A stretch of DNA of 64,000 nt from the NCBI GenBank assembly GCA_963920635.1, contig OY987299.1, forward strand, positions 115,321,373-115,385,372, read 5' to 3'. The notes beneath the pieces are model-generated. The model was not told the DNA's origin. It was given only the letters and a program-made list of their open reading frames with translations, and did not search any database. The stretch comes from Pseudeuparius sepicola (taxonomy: Eukaryota; Arthropoda; Insecta; Coleoptera; Anthribidae). This document shows, piece after piece, positions 1 through 12,900 of the stretch. The position numbers were made by a program, and so were the translations under genes. Within the stretch, counting starts at the first letter, position 1. Every line of letters begins with the position of its first letter.

Positions 1-318
1 ATTCGGGTTTTTATGAGATACGTCACTTTGTAAGATTAACGACGATATGTGCCACATAATGCCCTTTGCAAGGCATACTAAGTAAAATCACGTCCAAAAA
101 TCTGTCACTATCTCCCGGTCTATATGTATCTAATCTAATTTTTGAGAAATCATTATTTAAAAACCCACACCGGACACTAGATTTTCAAAGACTAAAATAA
201 ACACCTCTATATTAGAACGAAATTGTAATATCACAATTTAATTTGACAGTTCTAAGGAGAATATTATAAATAAAAAAGAATAAAATAGACGGAGGGTTGG
301 AAACGACAAGGCACTCAC

Positions 319-534
319 CAACTTGAGCGGGTTGGTCTGGATGAGGGTGGTCTCTGTGAGCGGGGCATCCGGCGGGTCTCGAGGTGGCGCCCCCTTCCTC
401 GCCAGAGCTTGCACGATCGCCCAGTGGTTCATCGAGTGGTAGGCGGGGTCCGAGTAGATGTTGCCCAGCGCCAGGCAGTACAGCTCGGCGCTGGCCAGGC
501 CGCCCGCCAGCTGGGGCTTCAGGTGTTCCTGTCC
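319..534 (-). CDS. Patronin: Patronin/CAMSAP exon (downstream of the two seen)
   Basis: This 216-bp exon (72 codons, phase 0) is bounded by a CAG acceptor just above 534 and a GTGAGT donor just below 319. It encodes GQEHLKPQ, AELYCLALGNIYSDP, NHWAIVQALARKG and PLTETTLIQTNPLKL, which I recognise as part of the conserved N-terminal calponin-homology region of Patronin/CAMSAP, a protein that binds and stabilises microtubule minus ends. It is markedly GC-richer than its surroundings, as expected of an exon in AT-rich DNA. It continues directly from the exon at 2418-2513: the joint gives RDHE followed by GQEH in one frame. The rest of the gene lies left of the window. Seen: splice sites, frame, GC contrast. 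Inferred: gene identity from remembered family sequence. Confidence 0.85.
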
Positions 535-1059
535 CTGCAAACAATGTAAAGGGAATGCAATTGGTACTTTTTTTGTAGCGGGAACACACTCGTTCCTCGT
601 TCCTCGATCGACAGACCGCCAAAGCAAAAGCCGATATTCGAAAATCACCCCACACCTGACACCATTTTTCGAATTTCGAAGCATTACAATAATAGTCGAG
701 TAAAAAGTAGTCATTTGGTGCTCAAAAAAAAGGTTACCTGGAAAGTTTTCCGGGTGTTTTGAAAATTGGTAATTTTATAGATTTTGATGCTCTTTCCGAA
801 TTTCTACTTTGCCACCTTGTATCTTTGCCGCTCGCGTCGCCGTATTGGGAAAATGGCGCCTAAAAACAGTTCTCCTCTCTCCTTTCCGACTCATTTTTCG
901 GCAAAAGCAGTTTTATAATAAATTAAACTAGAAAATTTCTTATAATTTATGTAATAACCTTTTTTTTGTAAAATGGATAGTTTTAGCGTACGAGCGCCGC
1001 AAAGTCTACTCCAACATAAGTTTTGGCCAAAAAACTCATTTCCACATCACCATGAAGTA

Positions 1060-2080
1060 GGTAGTAAGCCTGCCAAAGTTATTTCCCTGTTTAAGAAAGG
1101 TGATCCAAATTTAGCTAAAAACTATAGACAAATTCACATATTACCTAGCCTTTCTAAAATATTTGAAATTGCAATTTTAGATCAATTCTCAAAATTTTTC
1201 AATGAGCAAAATATCCTTACGAACTGCCACTTTGACTTTCAGGTACGTAAGAGACTATTGATGCTATAGAGCATTTGGCGGACACTATTCAGGATTCTTT
1301 CGAAAATAAACTGAAATGCCATACAATTTTTACTGATCTGTCAAAAGCTTTTGACTGCGCATATCATGGAATATTGCTAGACAAACTTTAAAGATGCGGT
1401 GTTCAGGGCGTGTCGAATCAGCTTGTGGCATCATAATAATATCTGACTGAATAATATCACAACGTTAACAATCTATACAGCAGTGAGCTGTTTATGGAGG
1501 AGTGTACCTCAAAAGTCCATCTTGGGACCGTTTCTTTTTATCGTTATATACAAAAATGATTTACCTCAACACATGAAATCGCTTAACTTAAAAAAAAATC
1601 GCCCTACTATGTATGCGGATGACACAAACTTCCATTGATGACACAAGCTTCCATTCAAACAACCGCGATACAGATCCTCATATCGATTCGGTCTTAAGCT
1701 TTGGCGAGATATGGTACAATACAAAACAACTTTTATTCAATAGAGAGAAAACTAAAACAATATCGTTTTCCCTATTGGATTTTTCGCAGCGCGATGATAA
1801 CCTTAAAATGAAGTTCCTTGGTGTTTACCTGGACCCGAATCTGTCCTGAATAACGCATTTAAACAATCTCTGTATAAGGTTATGTAAATCCGTCTACGCT
1901 CTGCGCAGAATAAGATCAGCAATAAACGAAGAGGCTGCAATTACGGCATACTAAGGTTTATTTCATTCTTGTCTCAAGTATGGTATACTGGCTTGGGGAA
2001 ACGCATCGCACTCTCAACTACACAGAATATTTTTAATTCAGAAATCCGCTGTGCGTACTATAAAAAACGAAGGGTGGCTC
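1060..2080 (+). pseudogene. Decayed non-LTR retrotransposon reverse transcriptase
   Basis: The Patronin intron holds pieces of a LINE reverse transcriptase in changing frames and with stops. Visible pieces are SLFKKGDPNLAKNYRQI near 1085, FTDLSKAFDCAYHGILLDKL near 1330-1390, the catalytic YADD box at 1612-1623, KFLGVYLDP near 1810, and thumb-region LKYGILAWGNA near 1975. This order (finger, palm with FTDLSKAFD, YADD, thumb) is that of the Jockey/RTE-like group of insect LINEs. Several in-frame stops and frameshifts make it non-functional. It is inserted opposite to the host gene. No 5' ORF1, endonuclease or poly-A tail was recognised. Confidence 0.75.
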
Positions 2081-2417
2081 TCTTCAAAGAACTGAGCATT
2101 CAAACACTATTTGCAATGGTAATCTTATAATATAAGATAATTTAGATGTTGGCATTTGAAGTTGATATGCACAAAATGTCGTCAACTGTAATAATAGGCG
2201 TAATTTTGTTACTTTCCGCAGGTGAACTCTGAAAATTACAAAATTAAGTTACTTTAGCCACATCTCTGCTGTAACTAATGCCCAGCAAAGTGTTTTATAT
2301 ATTTTTTGATAACTTCACATACCTACTAACAGTTTGAAAGTCAAATAATCATTTCGCTAACGTCAAAGCAACAATGTTGTAGTAAGTAGTGATGAATTCG
2401 TTATTCAAACTCCCTAC

Positions 2418-2513
2418 CTCGTGGTCTCTGTAGAAGGGCTCTTTCAGGTTGTCAGGAACTTTGTTATTGAACGCCTTCGACAGCAGCCATTTCATCGTTG
2501 TCCGCGGTTTGGC
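2418..2513 (-). CDS. Patronin: Patronin/CAMSAP exon (upstream of the two seen)
   Basis: This 96-bp, 32-codon exon has a TTTCAG acceptor above 2513 and a GTAGGG donor below 2418, both leaving phase 0. It encodes MKWLLSKAFNN and KVPDNLKEPFYRDHE, a very conserved stretch near the start of insect Patronin (the family has a WLLSKAFNN block here). It joins in frame to the exon at 319-534. Patronin normally has a short N-terminal stretch before this block, so at least one coding exon must lie at higher coordinates. I could not locate it; the GC-rich block at 62740-63190 is one place to look. If it lies there or beyond, this intron exceeds 60 kb. Confidence 0.85.
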
Positions 2514-5327
2514 CTGAAACAAATAAAAAAATATAAAAATCCAAGCCGACGACGCGGAGATATAAATTTGATACGGTTGAAAGCTTCGTGCAATTTTCCC
2601 ATACACCGGGCAGTTCCTAAATCAGTGCACTCCTCGATATCTATAGAATGCCTTAGAAGAATCATTTAATAATACCGAAGTTTCTTCAATTGTTGTTAAG
2701 ACTCTTTTATGAATGATTGCAAAATTTGTAGTGGATAGTGCAATAGAGATCTTCACAAAAAATAAATTTATGTTTATACGCCATAAAAAAAAGGCCGTAA
2801 ATAGCCTCTGAATCTCTAAATCTGAGAGTTCCTGCATTCGTTTGAATTAGCGAAATGCTCTCACTAGACTGATGATGATTGATTAATGTCCTGTGTGCAT
2901 ACTAGGTACTACAGTAGAAACTTATCTATCGCAGCACAAATAAGACTATATCTTCTGTGTTGCCACAATAGGGCCGTAAAACTGCGGATGATGATGATAC
3001 AATTTAGTTTTACGTATAAACCATCATATCTAGCCTACCTATTTTAGGGGAATTATTCAATTTTCCTATAAAGTTTTTCTATAGAATTGCAATTCTGACG
3101 TCAAGGTCTGCGAAGAATATAATTCTGCGTTAAAATACCAGAAAATTGCGAGTTTGCCTTCAGATCGTTTCGTCATTCTAAAATATTCAGGATGGCGTGG
3201 CATAGATGTTCAGGGTGAATGGCTAAGACGGCTGAAACGACCTAATCGTAAAAAGCAAACGTGGAAAATTAAATGAAGTTTATTTTTAGTCCCGCAATAT
3301 TCCTTTTGTCCACCAAACTAATAACGTCATATTTCACGTCCTAAAGGCGGACGTAAGGGTAACATTTTCTCCCTAGGGCAATCAATGTTGCCTTGGTCGT
3401 ATAGAAGATTTTTATGTCGTTAAAAAATAAACTAGGGTATTTTTAGAACTGGAAATGGGATATAAAGTAGCTAGTGTTGGTGTAGCAAATATGCATCTCG
3501 GATTACTTGGCAATCCCACCGGCAATGATTTGTTTATAATAAGTTAACACGAAATATTCGCATTCGTCATATCACGTAGCAAAGTATGTGCAATTCTAGA
3601 ACTTGAATTAAATAAAAATAGATATGCAATTTTCCTACACGAACACGAGAGATCATTATTTGGTGATAATTCTCCAATAACTGAATGCGTAATATACTCG
3701 GTGATTTGTTGCTGACTTTTCAGAAGGGCGCGAATGCCAATGCATAAATTAAATTTCCCAAGAAGTCCGAAGATGCAAGGAAACGACAAAAGTACTATAT
3801 GGGCAGAAAAATTCAACAAGTTACGTGATTGCCGAAGGCAACCTTTAGCAATAATAAAACATATGACCCATCCAGGCCCTTTAATGTTATAGAAAACAAA
3901 AGGAAATAATTGATGCAGTTTTGACGACCAGTAGAACTCATAATTTAGAGTTTGGCAAAACTCCGTTCCTACAGGTTCAAGTCAAATACCTACTGATTAT
4001 GGCGACGTGAGAAGCGGTCGCTCGAAGTTGCAAACTTAGGGGCATACCTCATAGTAATACTTAGGGCCACCAAGTTTACAATACTACAAACTGCAAAAAT
4101 TGCCTATTAGTTGGGATATAATATATTTGTATTTCAGTTTAGTCATTAGTTTTTATATGTATAAAATTGTATGCAAAATATTTCAACAATACCTGACAGT
4201 CTATGAGTAGTACCACAGACTAACAATCATTTGGCAATAAAAAACATATCCTGTGACGGCTCATCTGTTATATTAACCTCCCTTAGCAAAGGATTCTTAA
4301 ATATGGAAAATGCTCTAAATGCGTTATCAATTAATTAGGTATATAAATTACCACACGATGAGAACGATGAACGGTAAGAAGTATGAACGTTCATTTGTCA
4401 ATTTAAGGCTCAATAGGTTAGAAATATGTTTCAGCAACAAGTTTTTGTAATAACACGTTACTAAACACTAACTCCAAGTGGAGAGATACTTAAAAAAATA
4501 GAATTAAACTAAGCACTGCCTGCTTAACGTAATGCGTTCCATTTCTATCACTTCTGAAGTGAAACTGCTTATTTATCTATGCATAGGTGACCAATTAAAA
4601 CATTCGCTCGCCCACGGCGATTCGTAAGCGATATGTAAATAAACGCCACGGTCTTATGGAAATCGCTTCTGCCTCTGCCGTTTTCGGAGTGTGCCTATGT
4701 TGAATATTTTAATTTAATCGTCATTGAACAACAAAAGAAGTTTCCCAATTGTGCACTTGCAGAATGCCGAGGAGAAATTATGAAACTGGCCTTTCGAACA
4801 GATTTTCAACTGCTTAATTGATACGAGAACAGATGTCGATAGTCTATCGAATTATCGGCGATTTGTTAACACTTGTTTGCTATTTTTCGCATTATTTTCT
4901 CTGAGTGGTCGGAAATTAATAAACTGAGATCTTTTGCGTCGTATACTAGATATCCCACGTACATTTTTTATGTAATGAAATGATTTAGAAATCATATTCG
5001 TGGTCGCCTGTAGCCTGTTGATGTAATGTGCATGTTTAGTGTTCAGTTCAATGCCTAACAAATGCAAAATTAAATACTAAAATTACACAAATATTAATTC
5101 CTCGAATCTAATGTGATCAGTTTCCGGTCCTGTGTAGAACTTTACTGTCACGGCTCGTGTCATTTTTCTTTCGATGTGCGCTGTTATTTTTATTTTTATC
5201 GGTTGTTCAGTAAAAGAAATAAAAACCGAACTGAAAATTCACTTTATTTGCTTATATAAAGGCCATCATGTGTGTTGTTTTAGCCATTCTTGTACGCCGA
5301 CTCAAAAGTCAAAGTAATAGAGGCTAA
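2514..5327. other. No gene recognised
   Basis: About 2.8 kb of AT-rich DNA upstream of the Patronin exon. Open frames are short (91 codons or fewer), have no recognisable motifs and look random. No repeat structure stood out. Confidence 0.5.
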
Positions 5328-6640
5328 CACATTAGAGAATGGGACAGCGCGTGACGAAGCGTCCCTCGCGTATCTTAGCAACCGCACGGCTCCAGCGGCT
5401 CCAGCGGTTTATACACTGTGTCCCGTTTTTGATTTTATTTTTTTCTGAAGTTGTTATCACAGATAGAGAAAAAAGAAAAATACTTTCTTGTGGCACTTTT
5501 TAACGGGCTTTAAGATGGCGTTTTTAGATTTGTTCTACAACGTTTCGTTTTTGAGAAACCATCTTCAACTTTATTTTTTTAAATACGGACCTGGATTTTT
5601 TTTGTAGATTTTGAAAGCACTTTTCATTGCAAATACCATGATTATGTTTTGGAGTAAATTCATCGCTTTTCCTAATTGCGAGAAGAAAGCTTTAAGCCAA
5701 CGTAATCAATAACTTTTGCCATTTATTAATTGCAAAAATACGTTCGTTCGGCCTCTACACTATTTCTGTGACACAAGATATAACATGCTGACATATTAAA
5801 TTTGTCGTCATTTGAAAAAGCACCCTCCATTTGTAATGAAATAAATTGTTAACTAAATGACACAGTGGGAGTTATGACAAATGACAAGGGATTGGTTTCC
5901 TTGTTTCAAAGCCTTCTAGGTGGAGGATTTTTATTTATTTTTTATTATCGTATGTGCCGTCCTTTTTTTAGTTCTCCAATTGAAAGATAAGTTGTAAGTT
6001 AAATTGTTGACAATACTGATTAATATTTAGACTTCTTATTATTAAATACAGGGCCGCATTAGAAAAAAAAATAATGGAAAAAAGCAATTTTCAGTATAAT
6101 TGCCTCAAAACATTTTAAAAATATTTCTTGTCATACATCATGGTATTTGCAATGAAAAGTGCTTTCAAAATCTGAAAAAAAAATCCAGGTCCGTATTTAA
6201 AAAAATTAAGTTGAAGATGGTTTCTCAAAAACGAAACGTTGTAGAACAAATCTAAAAACGCCATCTTAAGGCCCGTTAAAAAGTGCCATAAGAAAGTGCT
6301 TTTCTTTTTTCTCTATCTGTGATAGCAACTTCAGAAAAAAATAAAATCGAAAACGCAAAATTTTACTTTTTTCAAAATAACTCAAAAACGAAAAAAGATA
6401 TTAGAAATCTGTTTGTGCCATTTTATTGACCTCGAAATTGCGCAACTTTTTCCCTATTTAACCGTTGCCCTATCTCTCACCGTTTGCAATATCCCCATGC
6501 TGTTCATTCTTATCCGGGACACAGTGTATAGGCCGGCCATCTCGGTAAGTTCGTTCAGTTGCAAATGCAAAGTGTTAAGTGTGCAATGGGTGTGTTTAGT
6601 ATCGCATCGAACGTCACGCGCTGTCCCATTCTCTAATGTG
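5328..6640. mobile_element. Foldback / non-autonomous DNA transposon, 1.3 kb
   Basis: The two ends are inverted copies. CACATTAGAGAATGGGACAG at 5328 reads back from 6640, and the arms continue with interruptions. The motif near 5411 (ACTGTGTCCCG) mirrors 6514-6530. The block 5445-5640 (including TTTAGATTTGTTCTACAACG and AATACCATGATTATG) mirrors about 6140-6345. The interior has no transposase frame. I found no convincing target-site duplication, so superfamily is unassigned. Confidence 0.7.
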
Positions 6641-6881
6641 TCTTACTATACTTATTGTTAGCATTCACGATATAAATACCTACGAAAATTTTAGGTCAAC
6701 ATAATAATTAAATTTTATACAAATCACGCGATGACAGCCTTTTTAATTAAACAAAGGAAACCAGAAATGCTTACTATGTTTCTTTGCTTCTGAAACCCTA
6801 ACCCAATTTAAATCAGTTCCTTTGATATACAGCGATTATGTACAAATCACTGGTAACGATTTGCCAGAAAAATAGGATCAA

Positions 6882-7377
6882 CCAAGGTTAGTTTATAGGA
6901 GGTTAGGACATTCGACGACTTGGAAGGGAAGGGGGGGTGAGAGAGGCAAAGGGGGGAAAGGCCGCAATTGAACTTTGCAGCATTTACACGTGAATTGGCG
7001 ATTTAGTAACTCCCTAAATAGATAACGTTTCCAGCCATGGGCGCACACAGACGTTGTTGGCACGTACTTTGGTTATGGTGTATATTTATTTTGTTTTGGC
7101 TGTTTTCGGTTATTTCTTCATTTTAATGTTTGTGCAATGAAATAACGGAACTTTGTGGAGTATGTTGGTGCATCGCATTTTTGTTTTATGTTTGTGTTTT
7201 TACTTTGTTTTCGGTTTTCAATACCCGTGTTGTCTCTTTTGATGCGCCATTGGCATCAAGCTGAAGGCCAGCTGGTGAGAGCGGCACCGTCGCGCTATGT
7301 TGCCGGTGTAAAGGGACTGCCTTTGGTTTTGTTTAAGAGTGGGGGAATGTCCTAACCTTCCTATAAACTAACCTTGG
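6882..7377. mobile_element. 496-bp MITE with 6-bp target duplication
   Basis: Terminal inverted repeats of about 32 bp start CCAAGGTTAGTTTATAGG at 6882 and mirror 7346-7377 with minimal mismatch. They are flanked on both sides by GATCAA (6876-6881 and 7378-7383). The interior is T-rich with a more GC-rich end and no recognisable coding capacity. The small size, long terminal repeats and exact duplication make a non-autonomous cut-and-paste element secure. The superfamily is unknown. Confidence 0.8.
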
Positions 7378-8473
7378 GATCAACCAGAAATTTGATTAAT
7401 TATAATTTAATAATTAAGGCCCTAATCTAACAGTTACCGCGCAAATTACTTCGTCAACGTTCATTTCAATATTAAACAAATCCTAACAACAATAATTAGT
7501 ACTAAAATTTGGTAATCTCTCGACGAAAATCTTTGGCCACTTGCGATCTTTCCAATGCTATCCTGTTTTCTATATGATACCTATTATAAGTTGGAGGCAT
7601 GACATTAAATTTTGAAAACAATTAGTTAAATTAGAAGTTTGAAACTTTTTTAGAAATCTGCCAGTTTCTTAATTAATTTAAAAACTGTAATGAAATTAAC
7701 AAGTTTCTGGCCGCAAACTCAAAAGTTACCTTATTATAAAAAATATAATAGTTTTGTTATCTCAATGTTGTTATCTCAAATAACTTCATTAGGTAGTTAA
7801 TTATAATTGAATAATAACATAAATATGTATTAGCGGCCAAACAAATAATTATTGGTATTCCATAAGGTCAGGAACGGGAGTCGATAAGGAATTCAGAGGT
7901 TCGTTGACTTGAGTGATTGCATAACGAGCGAAAATAATTCCCTTTATGACTTTATGAAGTCGACGAGTGGATTTTAGGTAGGTATTTATTTAGGTTTGAG
8001 TCTGTTGTTTTAAAGACTTTATGTGCCATATTTATTTAAATACACTGCATTTTTGTAGGCATTTTCCGGTATCTATCGGTTATTTTTTAATTTTTTTTTC
8101 ACGAAAACTGCTGGTAGACTGCCATAATATCTGTAATATAAATTAGCAGCAAAAGTGCTGTTTTCTATCTAGCTTTAATAGTTCTAGTCGACAATAATAG
8201 ATGACGCGCTTGAACGTCCCAACTCCTTTCTGATAAAAAAAAACTTGCGTGTCAGCTGCTTACTTCTCTTATTTTGAGAGGAGTACAATAAATTTATATA
8301 AATTCCGATAAATCCCCTTTCGAGCTAATAAAACAAAGTTTCAACCAACAATATATAGGAATAGATACATTACCAAAGGCAACTTGTTCTGTTTCATGAT
8401 TTTAAAAAATGTTATTGTTGGCACATTCAATGTTTCCAATTTTTTATACGATTTAGGTTATTTTGTAAATAAA
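7378..8473. other. No gene recognised
   Basis: AT-rich spacer between two DNA transposon remnants. No coding frame of note and no RNA gene seen. Confidence 0.5.
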
Positions 8474-9948
8474 CTCCTGGACAAAATTAACGCAACATCA
8501 TAAATGTGCCACTTATTTGATGCTATTTTTTTTCTGAATTTATGATCCGATTTGAATGATTTTTTTTGCATTGTAGGTTGGTTCCTTGACAATGTCATAG
8601 TTTTCGCTGTTTATGATAAAAAGTTCATTTTCGATTTATACCGGGTGTAACAAAAATGTTATGTTTTTTTCCGAAAATTCGTATCACCCTGTGGAGTATA
8701 CTAGCAACCGAAACATATAGCAGTTGACATTAGACGGTAGGTCCATCTTTCTTCAACATTTTCTTTTTTGGTTTACTTCATTATCTCTGTTATTAAAGGA
8801 GATACACTGTTTTATATCGTAACATGTTTTTATAGACTTTATTATTCAACACAGTCATTGTTGAATGTTTTCAAGTAGGCTATGGAACTTTTCTGACATT
8901 TCAAGCGATGTGTCCACAGATGTTGTGTTTTAAAGTTACAAAGGTCAAATAAAATTCGCCATACCGATAAAAACTGTTCGGAAACTGCTTATTAAACGTT
9001 CGTTTCATATGCCCAGTTGCCCGACGAGTATTTTAAAATTGAAAAATGAATCGACAAAAAAATTTATTGGCAGAAGAAGCAGTAAGAGCTTTAACTTTGG
9101 TGGATGAAGGCTATTCGATGTGTCATGTTGCTAATGTGATAGGAAGACATCGTTAGATTATAAGTCGTATGGTTGAACGATTTAACGAGTCAGGATCTTA
9201 CCCTCGAAGGTCAGGCCAAGGGCGAAACCGATGTCCCGATCCAAGGGATGAGCGTTTTATTAGGCAAACTGCTCTAAGAAACAGGAATATCACTAGTACT
9301 AGGCTAAAAAGTGAGCTTAGAACTGCTCGCCTTCATACAATATCGTCTCGAACAATCAGAAGCCGTTTAAATGAGGCTGGTTTAAAAGACAGAATAGTCG
9401 GGCAACTGGGCATATGAAACGAACGTTTAATAAGCAGTTTCCGAACAGTTTTTATCGGTATGGCGAATTTTATTTGACCTTTGTAACTTTAAAACACAAC
9501 ATCTGTTGACACATCGCTTGAAATTTCAGAAAAGTTCCATAGCCTACTTGAAAACATTCAACAATGACTGTGTTGAATAATAAAGTCTATAAAAACATGT
9601 TACGATATAAAACAGTGTATCTCCTTTAATAACAGAGATAATGAAGTAAACCAAAAAATAAAATGTTGAAGAAAGATGGACCTACCGTCTAAGTCAACTG
9701 CTATATGTTTCGGTTGCTAGTATACTCCACAGGGTGATACGAATTTTCGGAAAAAAACATACCATTTTTGTTACACCCAGTATAAATCGAAAATGAACTT
9801 TTTATCATAAACAGCGAAAACTATGACATTTTCAAGGAACCAACCTACAATGCAAAAAAAATCATTCAAATCGGATCATAAATTCAGAAAAAAAAATAGC
9901 ATCAAATAAGTGGCACATTTATGGTGTTGCGTTAATTTTGTCCAGGAG
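8474..9948. mobile_element. Tc1-like element with very long inverted repeats
   Basis: Both ends carry CTCCTGGACAAAATTAACGC in inverted orientation, and the match continues for about 550 bp (8474-9026 against 9398-9948), down to the motif CATATGCCCAGTTGCCCGAC. Within the arms are the sequences AGGGTGATAC and GGTGTAACAAAAATG. Only about 370 bp of unique DNA remains between the arms, holding the N-terminal part of a Tc1-type transposase. This is an internally deleted, non-autonomous copy; the catalytic DDE domain is gone. A flanking TA is visible at the right end (9949-9950); the left border is off by one or two bases. Confidence 0.8.
9046..9417 (+). pseudogene. Tc1-like transposase, DNA-binding region only, with stop
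   Basis: Starting at ATG 9046 the frame encodes a helix-turn-helix region (EEAVRALTLVDEGYSMCHVA), interrupted by a TAG at 9154-9156. It then continues with VERFNESGSYPRRSGQGR and TSTRLKSELRTARLHTIS, the second HTH with its GR-rich linker typical of Tc1-family N-termini. It then runs straight into the right inverted repeat. No catalytic aspartates remain. Confidence 0.8.
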
Positions 9949-12900
9949 TAAACATATCAAAGCATATACAAACACAAGTCTACCAAAAAACTATTTATTC
10001 CGCATTAGAATATAGGAAAGATTGAATTTAAGAAATGCCAATGTAAACAAATTACCTGGTCTTTTTGCCCCCGACCCGCTAATGTAGAAGCAAAACAAAA
10101 CCCCTGTTATTTGTATTAGCGTGAGTCATCTATTCATATACAGTGACCGGCAGAAAGTTGGGCACAAAAATTTAATATTTTTAAACTCAGATTTCGATTA
10201 ATTGAAATTTCTAGCTGCTAATCGAACAAAATTAAAGTTTAGTAGCAAATTCATGTGTTATCCGATGATAAGTTGCGCTTGCGGTATTTTGTTTTTTTTT
10301 TGTAATACACAGGGTGTTCGGAAAAATAAAAAAAGAGTTAAATTTCTTGTTTTTTTTCTCTAGGTGGCTGTGACTTAAAATCTGACATCAACCTTTGATT
10401 CCAAAGGTTACTTTACTCTTGAGTTATTTTGACATTTTTGAATCTACTTCGTATCCAAAAAGAGCTATATTTAAATTTTGATATGCGTGTTTAGAGTTTT
10501 AAATGATGCACCAACTTTTATCAAGAATAAAATTTTCAGAGAAATTAATAATAAAAAAGTTTTCATAATTTTTGAGTTCCGAATGTCCTAGTTCCATCCT
10601 AGAAGAGCTTTATGAAGACTATATATTTCAATTTGGACTTTCTTACCAAACATGCTCACCAAGACATGCTTGCGTTGCTGCCCGAGAGGAGTTTTGTGAT
10701 TATTTCGTGAATGAGGGAGCTGTGCCTTGGCAGCGGAATACATAAATAAAACAACATTTCACACACTTTTTATCTAAGTATATTATATGAGGATTATATC
10801 TTCCTCTTCAGTCAACGATATTATCTTTAAAATTATGTACTCTCCTCTATTCCTCGTCTAATGCCTCAAACAAAAACCAGTATGAAAATATAACCAAAGT
10901 CAATGTTAGTACTCCTGAAGTTCACGCAAAACTTGACGGAAAATAGAACATGCTCTAATTCGTGAAGTAACTTCATGAAGAAATTCATGAATTAATTCAT
11001 AAAGAAATTGCCATTGTAATACACGATTTTTTTATAATAATTTGTCCTTGAAGTGGCTTCATGAATTACCTAGACTTTGGTTTAACCTTCAAATTACTGT
11101 GCACACCGACGATTAGTCAGTTGCTCCCGTTGGTACAGAGTCCTCTGGTGGCGCTTGTAGAGGGTCTGCTGGCGGCTCGTTCCTTCGTTTCCAACACTCA
11201 CACTGCATTTTGGACCAGTCGTCTTCATATTGTGTTGCACTGTCTGTTGGTGGATCGATAGGGCAACAGTCCTGGTCAATCGGGTCTTTTCAAGGTACTA
11301 GAGGTGTGCATGTGTTTTGCATCTTGAAGCACTTGATATTCAGACAACTGAGAACTGATGATGAAGTGGAGACCTGCATCCTCTTTATAAGCCATTGTTT
11401 GCTGACTTTTTTGTCTTTGTCTATTTTCGAACAACTGTTAAAATATCCGTTATCCTTAAAATATACTCATCACAAATTATTATTTGCTGACTAGGATTGT
11501 ATTTCTCTTCAATTTCTCTTAAAGATTATAATTTGTAAAATTAACGAAAGGTATTATCGATAATAGGCACGCCACTAGTGATACCTAATATTATTGCCCC
11601 TGCAAATACCACAACAAACTCAACAGTCAACTATGAACTGCAAACAGCCGTTCATACCCCATTTCTTGATGTAACAAAATAAACCGAGCACTAACCCGTG
11701 CAAACGACCATAACGGGCAGGGTGCAGGCACCCGTTGAAGTTGAACTTTAAGTCAGGCGATAAAGTTACCAGCTCGGATGGGGATGGGGAGGCACTGCAA
11801 TGCCACTATCCGTTTTCGCAGGAATTGAATTACGCTAAAGTAGGTAATGACATCACGCTACGCTCCTCCAGCTATAATAGGTGAATTATTATTCGTATCA
11901 TTTTTATTTTTAACACGTCGGCGGGCGCCGCTCGACTGTAGACCGAGAGATACTACGCTATCGGTTAATAATTATTATTACGAGCGAACGGAAGTGAGGC
12001 AGTGGAGAATAAAAGATGGAGGATATGAAAATAAAACTCGTTAAGGAATGTTTTCCACACAGGTAAGGATCCATGAAGATCCTTCAAGTTTTTTCTTAGG
12101 ATCCCCTTCAGTTTGGAAAGATATTTGAGGAGATAAAGAAAGCACCTCCTTTCGTCGAGCTACAGACCAGCCAAACGCAACCTCAATAAAAGAAAAATAC
12201 GGCCTATACACAATGTGTTTCACTTTTCATGAGTACCTACCAAAGACATATAAAAACAATATATGTCTTTGGTACCAACACCCTCGTTTCTCAGAGAAAA
12301 AAGTGATTAATTTCAAATTTAGGCGGGAAGTACGTACTCGAAATTTGAATACTTTGACCGGGATTCATATTCAGCATCGTCAAAAAAAGTCCTTTATATC
12401 AAATTTGAACAAAATTAAATAATAATAAAATATTTGATTTTCCGAGATACGACCTCTCATTCTTTAACTATTTTAAAAATTTAAAGCTGTTGCCTCATTC
12501 CTTTATTTCTTTTAAAGTATTAATACGTCTCACATTAATAAATGATAACTACATAACAAGAAATTTTTAACAAATACACACAGGGTGATTTATTTTGCGC
12601 CCCACAAAAAAAAAAGTAAGAAACAAAAACGTGGTAATTTTGGATAGCTGGCCATGACCAACTTGAAGCGAAATGTAAAAAAAACTCAAATTTGGCAAAA
12701 TTATTAGTAGTCGTCGGCTCTAAGAATTTTTATGCAACCGGGTGCTCAGATAATTTCAGAAAATTGCATATATGATCTTCGGCTCTCTTAAGGCTAGGAT
12801 TTTTTTTATTCTTTTTTATTTCGATTTCGAAAATAAGCTTTTCTCGCATATTTTGCGCCCCACAGGGAAAACGTAAGATAACAAAATATGGTAATTTTTG

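Noticed and set aside
212..714. Two long minus frames over the left edge
   Set aside because: Only the 319-534 part is coding, bounded by splice sites; the rest is intron readthrough.
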